A stretch of DNA of 64,000 nucleotides from Streptomyces spinoverrucosus (GTDB taxonomy: Bacteria > Actinomycetota > Actinomycetes > Streptomycetales > Streptomycetaceae). The position numbers were made by a program, and so were the translations under genes. Position 1 is the stretch's first letter. Each line of letters begins with the position of its first letter. The notes below the pieces were generated by a model. That model ran no database searches. It saw only the letters and a list, made by a program, of their open reading frames with translations, and was not told where the DNA came from. This document shows positions 61,875 through 64,000 of this stretch, in pieces. The stretch covers positions 7,273,501 to 7,337,500 of the forward strand of contig NZ_JADPZX010000001.1 of the NCBI RefSeq assembly GCF_015712165.1. Reading direction: 5' to 3'.

Positions 61875-63687
61875 GCTGCGACTGGGCGACTGGGTCGACT
61901 CCGGCGTCGACTGGCTCGTCAACCACCTCTCCTGGCTCTTCGACGCGGTCAAGGCCGTCGTCGAGGGCATGTACAACGGCATCAGCGACGTCCTCACCGC
62001 CCCCGAGCCGCTGCTCCTGGCCGGCATCCTCGCGGTGCTCGCCTGGTGGCTGCGCGGCCTGCTGGGCGGTGTCCTGGCCTTCGCCGGTTTCGCCCTGATC
62101 GACTCGCTCGATCTGTGGGACCGGGCGATGTCGACCCTGTCCCTGGTGATCGTCGCGACCGTGATCGCCCTGGTGATCTCCATCCCGCTGGGCATCTGGG
62201 CCGCCCGCTCCAAGACCGTCAGCGCGCTCGTCCGGCCGGTCCTGGACCTGCTCCAGACGATGCCGTCGATGGTCCTGCTGATCCCGGCGATCCTGTTCTT
62301 CGGCATGGGCGTCCCGGCCGGTGTGATCGCCACGCTGATCTTCGCGCTCGCGCCCGGCGTCCGGATGACCGAGCTGGGCATCCGTCAGGTCGACGCCGAA
62401 CTCGTCGAGGCCGCCGAGGCGTTCGGCACCACGCCGCGCGACACCCTGCTGCGCGTGCAGCTGCCGCTCGCCCTGCCGACCATCATGGCGGGCATCAACC
62501 AGGTCATCATGCTCGGCCTGTCGATGGTCGTCATCGCCGGCATGGTCGGCACCGGCGGTCTCGGCGGCGCCGTCAACGAGGCGATCGGCCAGCTCGACAT
62601 CGGCCTCGGCTTCGAGGCGGGCCTCGGCATCGTCGTCCTCGCCATCTACCTGGACCGCATCACCGGCGCCCTCGGCGAGCAGATCTCCCCGCTCGGCCGC
62701 CGCGCCGCCGCCCGGGCCCGCGCCGCGGGCGCACGCCGGGTGTGGAACTACCGTCCCCGCCCGGTCGTCGCGGTCGTCGGCGCGGTCGTCCTGGCCCTGG
62801 TCGCGGGCGGCATGGGCGTCTTCGGCTCGTCCACGGGCACCGCCGAGGCCTCCGCCACCAACGTCGGCAAGGGCAAGGAGATCAAGCTCGGCTACATCCC
62901 CTGGGACGAGGGCATCGCCTCGACGTACCTGTGGAAGGAGATCCTGGAGCAGCGCGGCTTCGACGTCACCACCACGCAGTACGCCGCCGGCCCGCTCTAC
63001 ACCGGCCTCGCCACCGGCCAGATCGACTTCCAGACCGACTCCTGGCTGCCGACCACGCACGCCGAGTACTGGAAGAAGTACGGCGCGCAGCTCGACGACC
63101 TCGGCTCGTGGTACGGCCCGACCTCCCTGGAGCTGACCGTCCCGTCGTACATGGAGGACGTGAACTCCCTGGAGGACCTGAAGAACCACGCCTCCGACCT
63201 CGACGGCAAGATCGTCGGCATCGAGCCGAGCGCCGGAATGATGGGCATGCTCAAGGACAAGGTGCTCAAGGAGTACGGGCTGGAGAACTCGTACCAGGTC
63301 GTGGACGGCTCCACGCCCGCGATGCTCGCCGAGCTCAAGCGGGCGTACGCCAAGAAGCAGCCGATCGTCGTCACGCTCTGGTCGCCGCACTGGGCGTACA
63401 GCGACTACGACCTGAAGAAGCTCAAGGACCCCAAGGGCGCCTGGGGCAAGGGCGACGGTGTGCACACGCTCTCCCGCAAGGGCTTCGCCGAGGACAACCC
63501 CGAGGTCGGTGAGTGGCTGCGGAACTTCTCCATGACGGAGGGGCAGCTCACCGGTCTGGAGGCGCAGATCCAGAAGGCCGGCAAGGGCAAGGAGCAGGAC
63601 GCCGTGCGCACCTGGCTCAAGCAGTACCCCGGGCTGGTCGACGAGTGGGCTCCGGTGGGCGAGGGGCAGAGCCAGGCGGCCGGGTGA
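61867..63687 (+). CDS. Fused ABC permease and glycine betaine-type binding protein (606 aa)
   Basis: The N-terminal half (about residues 1-290) is a membrane permease with helices around 49-80 and the EAA loop ELVEAAEAFGTTPRDTLLRVQLPLALP. After a further helix (VVAVVGAVVLALVAGGMGVF, about 300-320) the C-terminal 275 residues form an OpuAC-type ligand-binding domain: LGYIPWDEGIASTYLW, then GLATGQIDFQTDSWLP and VTLWSPHWAYSDYDLKKL, giving the aromatic residues that hold a trimethylammonium group. The fusion tethers the receptor to its own channel, as in some Gram-positive OpuA systems. Likely substrates: glycine betaine, proline betaine or choline. Confidence 0.93.
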   Translation: MPRLRLGDWVDSGVDWLVNHLSWLFDAVKAVVEGMYNGISDVLTAPEPLLLAGILAVLAWWLRGLLGGVLAFAGFALIDSLDLWDRAMSTLSLVIVATVIALVISIPLGIWAARSKTVSALVRPVLDLLQTMPSMVLLIPAILFFGMGVPAGVIATLIFALAPGVRMTELGIRQVDAELVEAAEAFGTTPRDTLLRVQLPLALPTIMAGINQVIMLGLSMVVIAGMVGTGGLGGAVNEAIGQLDIGLGFEAGLGIVVLAIYLDRITGALGEQISPLGRRAAARARAAGARRVWNYRPRPVVAVVGAVVLALVAGGMGVFGSSTGTAEASATNVGKGKEIKLGYIPWDEGIASTYLWKEILEQRGFDVTTTQYAAGPLYTGLATGQIDFQTDSWLPTTHAEYWKKYGAQLDDLGSWYGPTSLELTVPSYMEDVNSLEDLKNHASDLDGKIVGIEPSAGMMGMLKDKVLKEYGLENSYQVVDGSTPAMLAELKRAYAKKQPIVVTLWSPHWAYSDYDLKKLKDPKGAWGKGDGVHTLSRKGFAEDNPEVGEWLRNFSMTEGQLTGLEAQIQKAGKGKEQDAVRTWLKQYPGLVDEWAPVGEGQSQAAG

Positions 63688-63711
63688 CCTGACCGGCCCG
63701 GCCGCCGGGGT

Positions 63712-63767
63712 GAGGGGTGGGCAGCGGCGTACACACGCGCGGGTGTGTACGGCTGCGCCCACCCCTC
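63712..63767 (+). terminator. Two-part terminator after the betaine transporter
   Basis: Outer arms 63712-63725 and 63752-63767 pair with a 2-nt bulge; inside them GTACACAC (63729-63736) pairs with GTGTGTAC (63743-63750). It lies 25 bp past the stop. Confidence 0.78.
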
Positions 63768-64000
63768 GTGGCATTGCGGCCACCTCCCGATGCACCGTCC
63801 GTACGAAAAGGATCCGGACAACCACGCAGCGCTACGCCACCACCAGAACCCGGACATCAACTTCGCGGAACGCACCCCCACTTGCGCGGCGCCCGACCAC
63901 CTGGTCGGCTGGGGCCGCGCGGTGGGAACATCGGGCGCCGCTCGCGCATTGAACCGAACAGCGAGAGGCTCGTACTGATCGATGGTCAGGGTCGCGGGCA
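63768..64000. other. Window end: no supported gene
   Basis: A short frame from an ATG at 63790 (MHRPYEKDPDNHAALRHHQN and on to 63978) has no ribosome-binding site and no recognised relatives. An ATG at 63983 (MVRVAG) could open a gene beyond the window, with GAGAGG 12 bases before it. Neither can be called from this sequence. Confidence 0.3.

Noticed and set aside
63745..63978. Short forward frame after the betaine transporter
   Set aside because: Its start lies inside the terminator hairpin, and the internal ATG has no ribosome-binding site or known relatives.

Overview
The window is high-GC (about 70% G+C) actinobacterial chromosome, and its gene content and order point to Streptomyces. 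It carries the glycerol (gyl) operon with its IclR-type repressor, the pupylation/proteasome locus, mycothiol synthesis (mshC), parJ, a TatA/TatC pair, and a conservon with an attached cytochrome P450. Codon use is strongly G/C-ending, GTG starts are common, and GC-rich hairpins close most transcription units. From memory, the order matches the stretch of S. coelicolor running roughly from SCO1670 down to SCO1620. I could not confirm this by alignment.

Layout. 1-6.8 kb: a truncated DUF5703 gene, an acidic orphan protein, a degenerate RecD-like helicase flanked by tandem repeats and coupled to an aldo/keto reductase, an LLM-class oxidoreductase behind a palindromic operator, and a ferritin-like protein. 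6.8-12.4 kb: CorA, then a block of histidine-phosphatase-fold protein, DUF3090 zinc-ribbon protein, SCO1664-family kinase-like protein and MshC, facing ParJ (PAC2 fold). 12.5-18.7 kb: a GntR/FCD regulator and the gyl operon (glpF-glpK-glpD), with GylR-type operator repeats upstream of glpF and of gylR. 18.9-27 kb: metH, a HAD phosphatase and two paralogous peptide/nickel-type binding lipoproteins without a permease. 27-32.2 kb: an orphan NarL-type response regulator, a RecB-like Fe-S nuclease, a site-2 protease with CBS domains, TrmI and an exported protein.

32.2-46.4 kb is the Pup-proteasome region: a 3Fe-4S ferredoxin (opposite strand), ARC/Mpa ATPase, Dop, Pup, a broken endonuclease VII gene, PrcB, PrcA, a LacI regulator with an MFS transporter, PafA ligase, two FKBP isomerases, and the PafB/PafC DNA-damage activators. 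Pup is charged by PafA, removed by Dop, and pupylated substrates are unfolded by ARC into the PrcBA core. 46.5-52.2 kb: small membrane protein, TatA, TatC, a diacylglycerol-kinase-like gene carrying a palindromic insertion, and the HelY helicase. 52.6-57.3 kb: a conservon (cvn9/rar type: sensor kinase, Roadblock protein, DUF742 protein, small GTPase, P450). 57.3-63.7 kb: an RluA-type pseudouridine synthase, a small secreted protein, an iron-regulated siderophore-interacting flavoprotein, a 5'-3' exonuclease and a two-gene glycine betaine-type ABC importer whose permease and binding protein are fused.

The most unusual points are these: an endonuclease VII relic (zinc knuckle and HNH motif still readable in one frame around a stop) wedged between pup and prcB; a palindromic element that inserted in frame into the lipid-kinase gene; a P450 lacking the ExxR motif; a rare TTA (bldA) codon in the conservon; a RecD-like protein that has lost its Walker motifs and has a 12-residue-encoding tandem repeat continuing in frame past its stop; and a kinase-like/phosphatase-like/zinc-ribbon block beside mshC. 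No tRNA, rRNA, CRISPR array or intact insertion sequence was seen.
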